Assembly (NCBI RefSeq): GCF_014170375.1
Contig: NZ_LZZW01000013.1
Coordinates: 182,626 to 246,625 of the forward strand
Source of the DNA: Variovorax sp. UMC13
GTDB taxonomy: Bacteria; Pseudomonadota; Gammaproteobacteria; Burkholderiales; Burkholderiaceae_C
Reading direction: 5' to 3'
DNA length: 64,000 nt
How positions within the stretch are numbered: the first letter of the stretch is position 1; each line of letters begins with the position of its first letter. The notes under the pieces are model-generated. The model was not told the origin of the DNA. It ran no database searches and worked only from the letters and a program-made list of their open reading frames with translations. The translations under genes and the position numbers were made by a program. Below are positions 8,019-16,483 of this stretch, in pieces.

Positions 8019-8905
8019 ACGGTGCAGAAGCCGCCCTGCCGCCATGGGATGAGCGCGACCTGTCTGCTCTGCTGACGCTGCGGGAGACAGGACCGTGGCG
8101 TTTTCGCAGCTGCCACGGCGACGCGAATCTCAACGGGCGTTCCTACGGGGGCCAGGGCCTCGGCCAGGCGATGCGCGCGGCGGCCATGACCGTGGCGCCG
8201 GAGCGTCAGGCCACGGCCATGCAATTCATGTTCCTGCAAGGCAGTGCACCCGACCGTGCCATCGATTTCGAGGTCACGCCGCTGCAGGACGGAAAGCGCT
8301 TTTCGTCGCGGCATGTACGTGCCCGGCAGGGCGAGAGGATCGTGTTCGATGCGCAGGTGAGCTTTGCGGTCTCACTCGATGCACCTGCCCACGCGGACGC
8401 CTCCACAGCGCTCGAATCGCAACCCGAAGAACTCGCCTCGCTGCCGCCGGCGCCCTGGCCGTGGGAAGAGGCACTGCGCAGACTCGGCGGCTATTCGCTC
8501 AACGAGAAGTCCTGCATGGATTTCAGGATTCCGGATGTCGAGCGTCAACTTGCGCCCGCGACGGCCGGCGCGCACCTGCGCTTCTGGTTGCGCGCGCGTG
8601 AGCCGCTCGCGCCCGAGCCGGGGCTGCATGCGTCGGCTTTCGCCTACTTGTCGGACTGGTGGCTCAACTTCAGCAGCCTGGGCCCGCACATCGAAGCCCT
8701 CCGCGACGGTCGCCGGCTCTACATCTCTAGCCTGAACCACTGCATCTGGTTCCATCGGCCTTTTGCCGCGGACCAGTGGATGCACGTCGACTCCCGCAGT
8801 CCCTGCGCCGCAGAAGGGCGAGGCCTGTCGATCGCGCAGGTGCATGACCGCAACGGTCGGCTCGTCGCCTCGGCCTCGCAGGAGTGCCTGATGGCCTACG
8901 CTTGA
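8015..8905 (+). CDS. Acyl-CoA thioesterase, TesB-like double hot-dog
   Basis: Hydrolyses acyl-CoA to free acid and CoA, and may regulate the CoA pool during growth on acids. The protein has 296 residues from ATG 8015 (a GTG at 8009 would add two). The N-terminal half contains GDANLNGRSYGGQGLGQAMRAA followed by the hot-dog helix region. The linker and C-terminal half contain CMDFRIPD and FAYLSDWWLNFSSL, and HPRxFAADQWMHVDSRSP-like signatures are seen as FHRPFAADQWMHVDSRSPCA. This two-domain layout is TesB/acyl-CoA thioesterase II. Its start is coupled to the preceding small frame, and a strong hairpin follows the stop. Confidence 0.87.
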   Translation: MNGAEAALPPWDERDLSALLTLRETGPWRFRSCHGDANLNGRSYGGQGLGQAMRAAAMTVAPERQATAMQFMFLQGSAPDRAIDFEVTPLQDGKRFSSRHVRARQGERIVFDAQVSFAVSLDAPAHADASTALESQPEELASLPPAPWPWEEALRRLGGYSLNEKSCMDFRIPDVERQLAPATAGAHLRFWLRAREPLAPEPGLHASAFAYLSDWWLNFSSLGPHIEALRDGRRLYISSLNHCIWFHRPFAADQWMHVDSRSPCAAEGRGLSIAQVHDRNGRLVASASQECLMAYA

Positions 8906-8908
8906 GGC

Positions 8909-8932
8909 GCACGGCGCGGGGGCGCGCCGTGC
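8909..8932 (+). terminator. GC-rich hairpin after the thioesterase gene
   Basis: Perfect 10-bp arms GCACGGCGCG and CGCGCCGTGC with a GGGG loop, 3 bases after the thioesterase stop. There is no following T-run, so it is either a weak or factor-dependent terminator or an mRNA-stabilising hairpin that separates this operon from the one starting at 9084. Confidence 0.5.
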
Positions 8933-8978
8933 CTGCCGCGAGCACCGCTCGCCCGAAGATAAGGAGTCCCGAAATCGT

Positions 8979-9004
8979 GCTAAGGGATTACACGCATTGC
9001 TGCC
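8979..9004 (+). repeat. Upstream element copy 2, shared with 6473-6498
   Basis: Near copy of the element at 6473-6498 (GCTAAGGGATTACACGCATT here), lying about 27 bases before operator C. The first copy has the same position relative to operator B. Conservation of both sequence and spacing points to a functional promoter part or a recent duplication. Confidence 0.55.
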
Positions 9005-9030
9005 AACAGGGTGCACTCTTACGCTATCGA

Positions 9031-9050
9031 TAGACCGTCCAGTCGGACTA
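9031..9050. promoter_or_regulatory. TetR-type operator C (hybrid class)
   Basis: TAGACCG-N6-CGGACTA. The left half is class 2 and the right half class 1, giving a single mismatch between arms. A TATTCA box overlaps the right arm. It precedes the gene starting at 9084 and lies inside an upstream extension of that open frame, which argues for the later start. Confidence 0.7.
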
Positions 9051-9083
9051 TTCATAGCCACCACGACATTGCAGGACCTTGAC

Positions 9084-10205
9084 ATGCTGACCCCGCAAGA
9101 CGACCTACTCGGCCACCAGACTCCAGCCACCTTCGACCAGCCGTCCAGCAGCGACCTGCGTTGGACCGAGCGCTACTGGTACAGCGGACACTGCGTCCCG
9201 GGCGGCGACATGATCTTCGACATCGGGCTGGGTCACTATGCCAACCGCAACGTGATGGACGCGTTCGCGGGCGTGACCGTCGGCAACCGGCAGTACAACT
9301 TCCGGGCCTCGCGCCGCTTGCATGACAAGACCCAGCATGCGCTGGACCCGCGCGTGGGACCTCTGCGCTTCGAGATCCTGGAGGGCATGCGCACGCACCG
9401 CATCGTGCTCGAGGCGAACGATTCGGGCATCGCCTTCGACCTGCGCTTCATGGCGACCACCGAAGGTGCGCAGGAACTCCAGTCCTTCCGTCGCCGGCTC
9501 AGCCGTGTGGAGGAGGATCTCACGCGCATGTCGCAGTTCGCGCGCTGGGAGGGATGGCTCGAGGTCGCCGGCGTGCGCTACGAGATCCGGCCGCAGGAAT
9601 GGTGGGGGCAACGCGACCATTCGTGGGGCATCCGTTCGGAGATGAAGACGGACTTCGCGCGTCCGCCGATGCAGACCCACAAGGACTTCCTGTGGATGTG
9701 GTGCATGTACCAGTTTGAGGACTTCGGCATCTGCCTGTTCACCAAGGAGCGTTCCAAGGGTTCGAACCTCTATCTGTCCGGCACCGAAAGCCCGCGGCTG
9801 GGCCGCCATGCCAAGGCGCGCCATATCGTCGGCTTTGAACACGCGTTGGAGTGGGCCAACGATCCGCTGGGACAGTCGATCGCCACGGGCGTGCTGGACT
9901 TCCGCTTCGAGGATGGCGACTTGCGGCGTGTGCAGATCGAGATGATGCCCGGGCGCTTCTACCTGAAGGGCGGGCTCTACGGCGGGTTCAACGGCTGGAA
10001 CCACGGCGATGACCGCGGGGCCTATCACGCCGAACACGACGTCTGGGACCTCGCGGACCCCCTGACCCGCGAGCGTGCACGCACGCTCGGCGACCACGTC
10101 ACGCGCGTCACCTGTGACGGCGCTGTGGGCTGGGGCATCAGCGAATACGGCGTTGCGGAGGGCTTCCCGCGCTACGCCATCGCCCAAAAGCATCCCGCGC
10201 TCTGA
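9084..10205 (+). CDS. Uncharacterised protein, possibly CrtC/AttH-like lipocalin fold
   Basis: A 373-residue soluble protein with no signal peptide or membrane helix. It is rich in Trp, Tyr and Phe. The most diagnostic stretch is QEWWGQRDHSWGIRSEM, resembling the DHSWG signature of carotenoid-hydratase/AttH-like beta-barrel proteins. RYWYSGHCVPGGDMIFDIGLGHY near the N-terminus looks like a beta-rich entry strand. Proteins of this kind occur beside acyl-CoA ligases in gene sets for hydrophobic compounds, but their reaction is unknown to me. I start it at ATG 9084; a TTG at 8997 would translate through operator C. It is the first gene of the operon running through the ligase, binding protein and LivGFHM. 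Confidence 0.6.
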   Translation: MLTPQDDLLGHQTPATFDQPSSSDLRWTERYWYSGHCVPGGDMIFDIGLGHYANRNVMDAFAGVTVGNRQYNFRASRRLHDKTQHALDPRVGPLRFEILEGMRTHRIVLEANDSGIAFDLRFMATTEGAQELQSFRRRLSRVEEDLTRMSQFARWEGWLEVAGVRYEIRPQEWWGQRDHSWGIRSEMKTDFARPPMQTHKDFLWMWCMYQFEDFGICLFTKERSKGSNLYLSGTESPRLGRHAKARHIVGFEHALEWANDPLGQSIATGVLDFRFEDGDLRRVQIEMMPGRFYLKGGLYGGFNGWNHGDDRGAYHAEHDVWDLADPLTRERARTLGDHVTRVTCDGAVGWGISEYGVAEGFPRYAIAQKHPAL

Positions 10206-10225
10206 GCCGGGCAAGCGAGACGCCA

Positions 10226-11779
10226 ATGCAACTGACCCAATGCCTCGAACGCGCGGTGCAGACGCGCGGCAAATACATCGGCACCATCTACGAGGACCGC
10301 CAGCGCACCTGGGCCCAGATCGGCGAACGCGTGCGGCGCGCGGCAGGCGGCCTGCAGGCCATGGGCGTGCAACGCGGCGACCGGGTGGCGGTGCTGGCGC
10401 TCAACAGCGACAACTACCTGGAACTCTTCTTCGCGATCGCCTGGGCCGGCGCGGTCACCGTGCCGCTGAACACCCGTTGGGCCGTGCCCGAGAACGTGTA
10501 TGCGCTGAAGGATGCCGAACCCGTTGTGCTCGTCGTGGACGACGCCTTCGCCGGCCAGCTCGAAGCGCTCAACGCTCAGTACCCGCTGCGCCACTGCATC
10601 CACATCGGCGACGCAGCCACACCGCCGGGCTGCACGGGCTACGAAGACCTGATCCGCGCCTCGCATCCGGTCGAGGATGCCTGCGGCATCGACAACGACC
10701 TCTGCGGCATCTACTACACGGGCGGCACCACCGGTAACCCGAAGGGTGTGATGCTCTCGCACAAGAACATGGTGTTCGCCTCGGTCACATGGATCGCGAC
10801 GCTGCATTTCTCGGAAGAGATCACGTACCTGCATTCGGCCGGTTTCTTCCACCTGGCAGGCAGCTCGCCGGCGATGGCGCTGACCATGGCCGGCGGCACG
10901 CACGTCTGCCTGCCGAAGTTCGACGCGCTGGCCGCGTTCGAAGCGATCCAGACGCACAAGGTGAACTACTGCCTGTTCGTGCCGACGATGGTGAACATGC
11001 TCATCAACCATCCGCGCTTCGCCGACTACGACCTGTCGAGCGTGCGCTATTGCGAGTACGGCGCCTCGCCGATGCCGGACGCGGTGCTGGCGCTGGCGAT
11101 GGAGAAGCTGCCAAGTTGGGAGTTCATCCAGGGCTACGGCATGACCGAGTGCGCGGCGCTCACGGTGAGCATGCCCTGGCGCTACCACTTCGATGGGCCC
11201 GGCTGGAAGAGCAAACGCCTGGGCACCGGCTACGCGGCCTACGGCAGCGACATCCGCATCGTCGACGAGGAAGGGCGCGAAGTGCCGCGCGGCGAGACCG
11301 GCGAGATCGCGATCCGCGGCCCGCAGGTGATGCTCGGCTACTGGCGCCAGCCGGAAGCCACGGCTGCCGTGCTGAAGAACGGCTGGATGATCTCGGGCGA
11401 CGCGGCCCGCATGGACGAGGACGGCTTCGTCTACATCGTCGACCGCGTGAAGGACATGATCATCAGCGGTGGCGAGAACATCTATTCGCGCGAGGTGGAG
11501 AACGCCGCGCACACGCATCCCGCGGTGCGCGATTGTGCCGTCATCGGCATTCCGGATGCGCAGTGGGGCGAGAGCGTGCATGCAGTGGTGGTGCTGCGCG
11601 ACGGCATGGACGCCGGAGCGGAAGAGATCATCGCGCACTGCCGCACCCTCATCGCGGGCTACAAGTGCCCACGCAGCGTGGAGTTCCGAACCGAGCTGCC
11701 GACCTCCGCCGCCGGGAAGATCCTCAAGAACCAACTGCGCGCCCCGTACTGGAGCGAGCGGAAGAAAGCCGTGCACTGA
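10226..11779 (+). CDS. AMP-forming acyl-CoA synthetase
   Basis: Carboxylic acid:CoA ligase, 517 residues, in the class of medium/long-chain and cyclic-acid ligases. The P-loop is YYTGGTTGNPKGV, the adenine-site segment is QGYGMTECAALTVS, the hinge is VDRVKDMIISGGENIYSREVEN, and the catalytic Lys is in SAAGKILKNQLR. It is closely similar to the ligase at 25679, which suggests duplication with divergence to related substrates. It lies directly before the second binding-protein gene and the LivGFHM genes, so import and CoA activation are encoded on one transcript. A hydrophobic acid is the expected substrate; the exact one cannot be told. Confidence 0.9.
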   Translation: MQLTQCLERAVQTRGKYIGTIYEDRQRTWAQIGERVRRAAGGLQAMGVQRGDRVAVLALNSDNYLELFFAIAWAGAVTVPLNTRWAVPENVYALKDAEPVVLVVDDAFAGQLEALNAQYPLRHCIHIGDAATPPGCTGYEDLIRASHPVEDACGIDNDLCGIYYTGGTTGNPKGVMLSHKNMVFASVTWIATLHFSEEITYLHSAGFFHLAGSSPAMALTMAGGTHVCLPKFDALAAFEAIQTHKVNYCLFVPTMVNMLINHPRFADYDLSSVRYCEYGASPMPDAVLALAMEKLPSWEFIQGYGMTECAALTVSMPWRYHFDGPGWKSKRLGTGYAAYGSDIRIVDEEGREVPRGETGEIAIRGPQVMLGYWRQPEATAAVLKNGWMISGDAARMDEDGFVYIVDRVKDMIISGGENIYSREVENAAHTHPAVRDCAVIGIPDAQWGESVHAVVVLRDGMDAGAEEIIAHCRTLIAGYKCPRSVEFRTELPTSAAGKILKNQLRAPYWSERKKAVH

Positions 11780-11804
11780 GCCACCGAACTGGAGACAAGA
11801 CGAC

Positions 11805-13010
11805 ATGCAATCCTCGATTAAATTTGCAACCGCGGCGATGGCCGGCGTGTTCGCCCTCGCTCTTCCTGCCTGGGCGCAGAAGCAGGCGCCCGGCGTCACC
11901 GACACCGAGATCAAGATCGGCCAGACCTTCGCCTACAGCGGCCCTGCGGGCGCCTTCAGTTCGATCGCCAAGACGGACGCGGCCTTCTTCAAGTACATCA
12001 ACGACCAGGGCGGCATCAATGGCCGCAAGATCAACTTCGTCAGCCTGGATGACGGCTACGCGCCGCCCAAGGGGCTGGAGCTCACCCGCAAGCTGGTCGA
12101 GCAGGAGAACGTGGCGTTCATCTACGGCAGTCTGGGCACTGCGGTCAACAAGGCCACGCAGAAGTACCTGAACCAGCGTAAGGTGCCGCAACTGCTGATC
12201 GCGTCGCCGGCACCGGATTTCGGCGATCCGAAGAACTTCCCCTGGACCATGGGTTGGCAGTCCAATACCGAGACCGAGGCGGCCATCTTCGGCAAGTACA
12301 TTCTCAAGACCAAGCCGGGCGCAAAGATCGGCGTGATGTACCAGAACGATGACTACGGGCGCGGCATGCTGGCGGGCCTCAAGCGCGGGCTGGGCGAGAA
12401 GAACGCCGGCATGATCGTCTCGGCCGTCAGTTACGAGACCACCGACGCCACCATCGACTCGCAGATGACCACGCTGCGCGCGGCTGGCGCCGACACCTTC
12501 GTGAACGCCGCCATCCCGAAGTTTGCGGCGCAGGCGATTCGCCTCACCCACGACTCCGGCTGGAAGCCGACACATTTCCTGGGCAGCGTGTCGAACTCCA
12601 TCGGTCTGACGCTCAAGCCGGCGGGCCTCGACAAGAGCACGGGCCTGATCTCGGCGCAGTTCTACAAGGATCCGACCGACCCGCGCTGGGCCGAAGATCC
12701 CGCGCTCAACGCCTGGCGTGCATGGGCCAAGAAGTACTACCCGGATGCCGACCTGAGCGATGCCAACAACGTGTACGCCTATGCCCGCGTGAACACCATG
12801 GTGCAGATCCTCAAGCAGTGCGGCAACGACCTGAGCCGGGAGAACATCATGAAGCAGGCGGCCAGCTTGAAGGACTACGAAGCGCCGGGCCTGTTGCCGG
12901 GCATCAGGATCAACACTTCGGCGACCGAATTCCATCCGATTCGTCAGATGCAGTTGCTGCAGTTCGACGGCACGCGCTGGCAACTCTCCGGCGACGTGAT
13001 CACCGACTGA
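11805..13010 (+). CDS. Branched-chain-type ABC transporter substrate-binding protein (second paralogue)
   Basis: HAAT-family periplasmic binding protein, 401 residues from ATG 11805, which has GGAGA about 10 bases upstream. The open frame extends further upstream but overlaps the ligase gene. The signal peptide ends at about PAWAQ (residues 20-24). The mature part carries VTDTEIKIGQTFAYSGPAGAF and FVSLDDGYAPPKGLELTRKL, matching the paralogue at 6613 almost segment by segment and with the same length. This copy sits immediately before LivG (gap of 16 bases), making it the cognate receptor of the permease and ATPase genes that follow. Confidence 0.9.
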   Translation: MQSSIKFATAAMAGVFALALPAWAQKQAPGVTDTEIKIGQTFAYSGPAGAFSSIAKTDAAFFKYINDQGGINGRKINFVSLDDGYAPPKGLELTRKLVEQENVAFIYGSLGTAVNKATQKYLNQRKVPQLLIASPAPDFGDPKNFPWTMGWQSNTETEAAIFGKYILKTKPGAKIGVMYQNDDYGRGMLAGLKRGLGEKNAGMIVSAVSYETTDATIDSQMTTLRAAGADTFVNAAIPKFAAQAIRLTHDSGWKPTHFLGSVSNSIGLTLKPAGLDKSTGLISAQFYKDPTDPRWAEDPALNAWRAWAKKYYPDADLSDANNVYAYARVNTMVQILKQCGNDLSRENIMKQAASLKDYEAPGLLPGIRINTSATEFHPIRQMQLLQFDGTRWQLSGDVITD

Positions 13011-13026
13011 TGCGGGAGCCCCGGAC

Positions 13027-13800
13027 TTGAGCACCGAAACCCTTCTCGAGGTCGATCGCGTCACCGTGCGCTTCGGCGGCATCTCGGCGCTGAGCGATCT
13101 GAGCTTCAGCGTGCGAGAGCGCGAGATCTACGGCGTGATTGGGCCGAACGGCGCGGGCAAGACCACGCTGTTCAATTGCCTGAGCCGCCTCTACACGCCC
13201 AGCGCGGGCGAGATTCGCATTGGCGGTGCTTCGGTGCTGCGCGAGCCTTCGCATCGCATGGCCGCGCTGGGCGTCGGCCGCACCTTCCAGAACGTGGCGC
13301 TGTTCAACACCATGACCGTCCGCGACAACATCATGACGGGTGGGCACAGCACCACGCAAAGTGGTTTCGTTCGCAACATCTTCCGGGCCCGAAGCGCGCG
13401 CCGCGAGGAAGAAGCGCTGCGCGAGCACGGCGAGCGGCTGATCGGCCTCATGGACCTGGGCGAGCACGCCCAGCGCCCGGCGGGCGAACTGCCGTTCGGC
13501 GTACGCAAGCGCGTGGAGCTGGCGCGCGCCATGGCCACGCGGCCGCGGCTGCTGCTGCTGGACGAGCCGGCAGCGGGGCTGAACCACGAGGAACTCGAAT
13601 CGCTCAAGCGCACGATCCTGATGCTTCGACAGGAAAGCGGCGCGGCGGTGTTGCTGGTGGAGCATCACGTCGGCATGGTCATGTCGCTGTGCGAACGCAT
13701 CGTCACGCTGAACTTCGGCAGGAAGATCGCGGAGGGTACGCCGCAGGAGATCCAGGCCCACCCGGAGGTCATCAGCGCCTACCTGGGAACCGTGCAATGA
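13027..13800 (+). CDS. livG: HAAT-type ABC transporter ATP-binding protein (LivG-like)
   Basis: Cytoplasmic ATPase, 257 residues, starting at TTG 13027 with GGGAG about 10 bases upstream. Walker A is GPNGAGKTT, the Q-loop region is GVGRTFQNVALFN, and Walker B is LLLLDEPAAGLN with the switch His in EHHVGMV. The signature motif is atypical: LPFGVRKRVELARAM instead of LSGGQ/LSYGQ, which is tolerated in LivG proteins but weak here. Its last bases overlap the LivF start (ATGA). The name reflects family membership; substrate is set by the binding proteins. Confidence 0.9.
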   Translation: MSTETLLEVDRVTVRFGGISALSDLSFSVREREIYGVIGPNGAGKTTLFNCLSRLYTPSAGEIRIGGASVLREPSHRMAALGVGRTFQNVALFNTMTVRDNIMTGGHSTTQSGFVRNIFRARSARREEEALREHGERLIGLMDLGEHAQRPAGELPFGVRKRVELARAMATRPRLLLLDEPAAGLNHEELESLKRTILMLRQESGAAVLLVEHHVGMVMSLCERIVTLNFGRKIAEGTPQEIQAHPEVISAYLGTVQ

Positions 13801-14513
13801 CACCGCAACTCGAACTGCGCGGCCTGGTAGCCGGCTACGGCGCCACCGAGATCCTGCACGGCATCGACTTGCGCGTGGCCTCCGGCGGCGTGACGGCGCT
13901 GCTGGGTGCCAATGGCGCGGGGAAGACGACCACGCTGCGCGCGGTGTCGGGCCTGATCCGTCCCCACGCCGGCGACATCCTGCTCGACGGCAAAAGCCTG
14001 CTCAAGCGTAGCGCGAGCCAGATCGCAGCGCTGGGCGTGGGGCACGTGCCGGATGGGCGCGGCACCATCAGCGAACTCAGCGTGGAAGAGAACCTGCAGA
14101 CCGGAGGCTACCTGCTCAAGGGCCGCGACGCGCTGCACTCGCGCATGGAACAGATGTTCGTGTGGTTCCCGATCCTCAAGCAGCGGCTGCGGCAACAGGC
14201 AGGCACCTTGTCGGGCGGCGAACAGCAGATGCTGGCGATCGCGCGCGCGATGATTGCGCGGCCGCGACTGCTCCTGCTGGACGAACCCTCGTTCGGCATC
14301 GCGCCACTGGTCGTGCGTCAGATCTTCGACACGCTGCGCGAGATCAATCGCAAGGACGGCATCGGCGTGCTGCTGATCGAACAGAACGCCGCGCTGGCGC
14401 TGGACATCGCGGGCGATGCCTACGTGCTGGAGAACGGCCGCGTCGCCGTTCACGGTGCGTCGGCCGACCTGAAGAACGATGCCGCCGTGCGGCGCTCCTA
14501 TCTCGGCGGCTGA
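13797..14513 (+). CDS. livF: HAAT-type ABC transporter ATP-binding protein (LivF-like)
   Basis: Second ATPase subunit, 238 residues, from the ATG at 13797 that overlaps the LivG stop. Walker A GANGAGKTTT, the LivF-typical VGHVPDGRGTISELSVEENL stretch, canonical signature LSGGEQQMLAIARAM, Walker B LLLLDEPSFGIAPLV and a LLIEQNAALAL switch region are all present. It pairs with LivG to drive import. A longer open frame upstream in the same phase is a shadow over LivG and is not used. Confidence 0.92.
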   Translation: MTPQLELRGLVAGYGATEILHGIDLRVASGGVTALLGANGAGKTTTLRAVSGLIRPHAGDILLDGKSLLKRSASQIAALGVGHVPDGRGTISELSVEENLQTGGYLLKGRDALHSRMEQMFVWFPILKQRLRQQAGTLSGGEQQMLAIARAMIARPRLLLLDEPSFGIAPLVVRQIFDTLREINRKDGIGVLLIEQNAALALDIAGDAYVLENGRVAVHGASADLKNDAAVRRSYLGG

Positions 14514-14534
14514 CCTTCGCAACCACAGGCCACT

Positions 14535-15416
14535 ATGAACCAGTTCACCATATTCCTGCAGCAGGTCGGCGGCGGCGTGTCCACCGGGATCATCTACGGG
14601 TCGATCGCGCTCGCGCTGGTCGTCATCTACCAATCGACCCACAAGATCAACTTCGCCCAGGGCGAGATGGCGATGTTCTCGACCTACATCGCCTGGTCGC
14701 TGATGCAGGCAGGCCTGCCCTACTGGGTGGTGTTCGTGCTCACGGTCGGCGTGGCCTTCCTGCTCGGCGCGGTGGTCGAGCGCTTCGTGATCCGGCCGCT
14801 GGCCGACACGCCGGTGCTCGGCGTGGTCATCGTGTTCATCGGACTGCTGCTGATCTTCAACAGCATGGCCGGTGCCCTGTTCGGCCACAACATGCGCGAG
14901 TTCCCGAGCCCCTTCGAAGGGCAGTTCAAGTGGGGCGCCGGCATCATGGGCTCGCACCAGATCGGCGCCATCGCGGTGTGCCTCGTGATGCTGTGCCTGG
15001 TCTACGTGTTCTTCGCCTTCACGCGTTTCGGACTCGCGATGCGTGCCGCCGCGTTCAGCCCCCAGTCCAGCCTGCTGTGCGGCATACCGGTGCCCCTGAT
15101 GCTGACGCTGGGCTGGGGCGGCGCCAGTGCGATCGGTGCCGTGGCTGGAATGATGGTCGCTCCAGTGGTCTACCTCGACCCCCACATGATGACGGGCATC
15201 CTGCTTTACGCCTTTGCCGGCGCGTTGCTCGGCGGGCTCTCGAACCCCTGGGGTGCGGTGCTCGGCGGCGTGCTGGTGGGAATCATCGAGAACATCCTGG
15301 GGGCCTACGTGATCGGAACAGAGTTGAAGATGACTGTCGCACTGATGCTGATCCTGGCCGTCCTCGTCTTCCGCCCGCAAGGGCTGCTGGGGCGGCGCCT
15401 CGTGGTGAGGGTTTGA
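14535..15416 (+). CDS. livH: HAAT-type ABC transporter permease (LivH-like)
   Basis: Inner-membrane permease of 293 residues with about eight hydrophobic helices. Family signatures are STGIIYGSIALALVVIYQSTHKINFAQGEMAMFSTY near the N-terminus and FAGALLGGLSNPWGAVLGGVLVGIIENILG near the C-terminus, the latter forming the ATPase-coupling loop. It lies between LivF and LivM and would dimerise with LivM. The ATG at 14535 follows the LivF stop by about 20 bases. Confidence 0.92.
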   Translation: MNQFTIFLQQVGGGVSTGIIYGSIALALVVIYQSTHKINFAQGEMAMFSTYIAWSLMQAGLPYWVVFVLTVGVAFLLGAVVERFVIRPLADTPVLGVVIVFIGLLLIFNSMAGALFGHNMREFPSPFEGQFKWGAGIMGSHQIGAIAVCLVMLCLVYVFFAFTRFGLAMRAAAFSPQSSLLCGIPVPLMLTLGWGGASAIGAVAGMMVAPVVYLDPHMMTGILLYAFAGALLGGLSNPWGAVLGGVLVGIIENILGAYVIGTELKMTVALMLILAVLVFRPQGLLGRRLVVRV

Positions 15417-15418
15417 AC

Positions 15419-16483
15419 ATGCTGATCAAGATACTGAACCGGCCCGCACCTTCGCGCCGCAACCAGCTCACGGCCGCGGCCGTTGCGGCCATCGTGGCGC
15501 TCGCGTTGCCCTTCCTTGTGAGCGACTACCGCCTGCTGCAGCTCTCCTTGGTCGTCACCTATGCCATCGCCTTGCTGGGGCTGGTGCTGCTGACCGGATT
15601 CAACGGTCAGATCTCGCTCGGCCACGGCGCCATCTTCGCGCTCGGCGCCTATGTCACGGCGATCCTCATGAACAGCTTCAAGGTGCCGTACTGGCTGGCG
15701 CCGATCGCCAGCGGCGCCATCTGCTTCGGCTTCGGTGTGCTGTTCGGGAGGCCGGCGCTTCGGCTTCCGGGGCATCTGTTGGCCCTCGCCACCTTCGGGT
15801 TGGCCATGGCGGCGCCGCAACTGCTGCGCTACAAGGGCCTCGAGAAATGGACCGGTGGCGTGCAGGGCATCATGCTCGACAAGCCCGAGGCGCCCTTCGG
15901 GCTGCCGCTGAGCCCCGACCAGTGGATGTACCTGTTCGTGCTGGCGATCCTTCTGCTGGCATTCGTGAGCATCGCCAACCTCCTTGATGGGCGCATGGGG
16001 CGCGCGATCCTGGCCGTGCGCGACAACCCTATCGCCGCCACCGCGATGGGCATCGACCTGCCGTTCCTGAAAACCGTCACCTTCGGCTACTCGTCGCTCT
16101 ACACGGGCATCGCGGGTTCGGCCTCGGCGATCGTCGTGTGCTATGTGGCACCCGACAGCTTCAGCGTTTTCCTGTCGATCACGCTGCTGGTTGGCGTCGT
16201 CATCGGTGGGCTCAACCTACCGGCCGGCGCGCTGCTGGGCGCTTTCGTCATCCAGTTCCTGCCCAACCTCACGGAGCAGATCTCCAAGTCAGCGCCGGGC
16301 GCGATCTACGGGGCATTGCTGATCGTTGCGGTCTACCTCGTCCCGGGCGGCCTCGCGGGGCTGGTGCAGGCCTGCGTGGCCCGACTGACCCGGCATCGAC
16401 GGCCAGCGCCGCTGCCGCCTGCGAAGACTGCGCCAGCCGAACCTCCAGCCCCGCGCATCGGCAAGACGGAGCCGGCGCGGTGA
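15419..16483 (+). CDS. livM: HAAT-type ABC transporter permease (LivM-like)
   Basis: Inner-membrane permease, 354 residues from ATG 15419. The conserved LLTGFNGQISLGHGAIFALGAYVTAIL motif and the coupling loop GRAILAVRDNPIAATAMGIDL identify LivM. The tail after about residue 320 is Pro/Ala-rich and basic (RRPAPLPPAKTAPAEPPAP), a cytoplasmic extension of unknown role. Its stop overlaps the GTG start of the phosphotransferase gene (GTGA), which ties that enzyme to the transporter operon. Confidence 0.92.
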   Translation: MLIKILNRPAPSRRNQLTAAAVAAIVALALPFLVSDYRLLQLSLVVTYAIALLGLVLLTGFNGQISLGHGAIFALGAYVTAILMNSFKVPYWLAPIASGAICFGFGVLFGRPALRLPGHLLALATFGLAMAAPQLLRYKGLEKWTGGVQGIMLDKPEAPFGLPLSPDQWMYLFVLAILLLAFVSIANLLDGRMGRAILAVRDNPIAATAMGIDLPFLKTVTFGYSSLYTGIAGSASAIVVCYVAPDSFSVFLSITLLVGVVIGGLNLPAGALLGAFVIQFLPNLTEQISKSAPGAIYGALLIVAVYLVPGGLAGLVQACVARLTRHRRPAPLPPAKTAPAEPPAPRIGKTEPAR

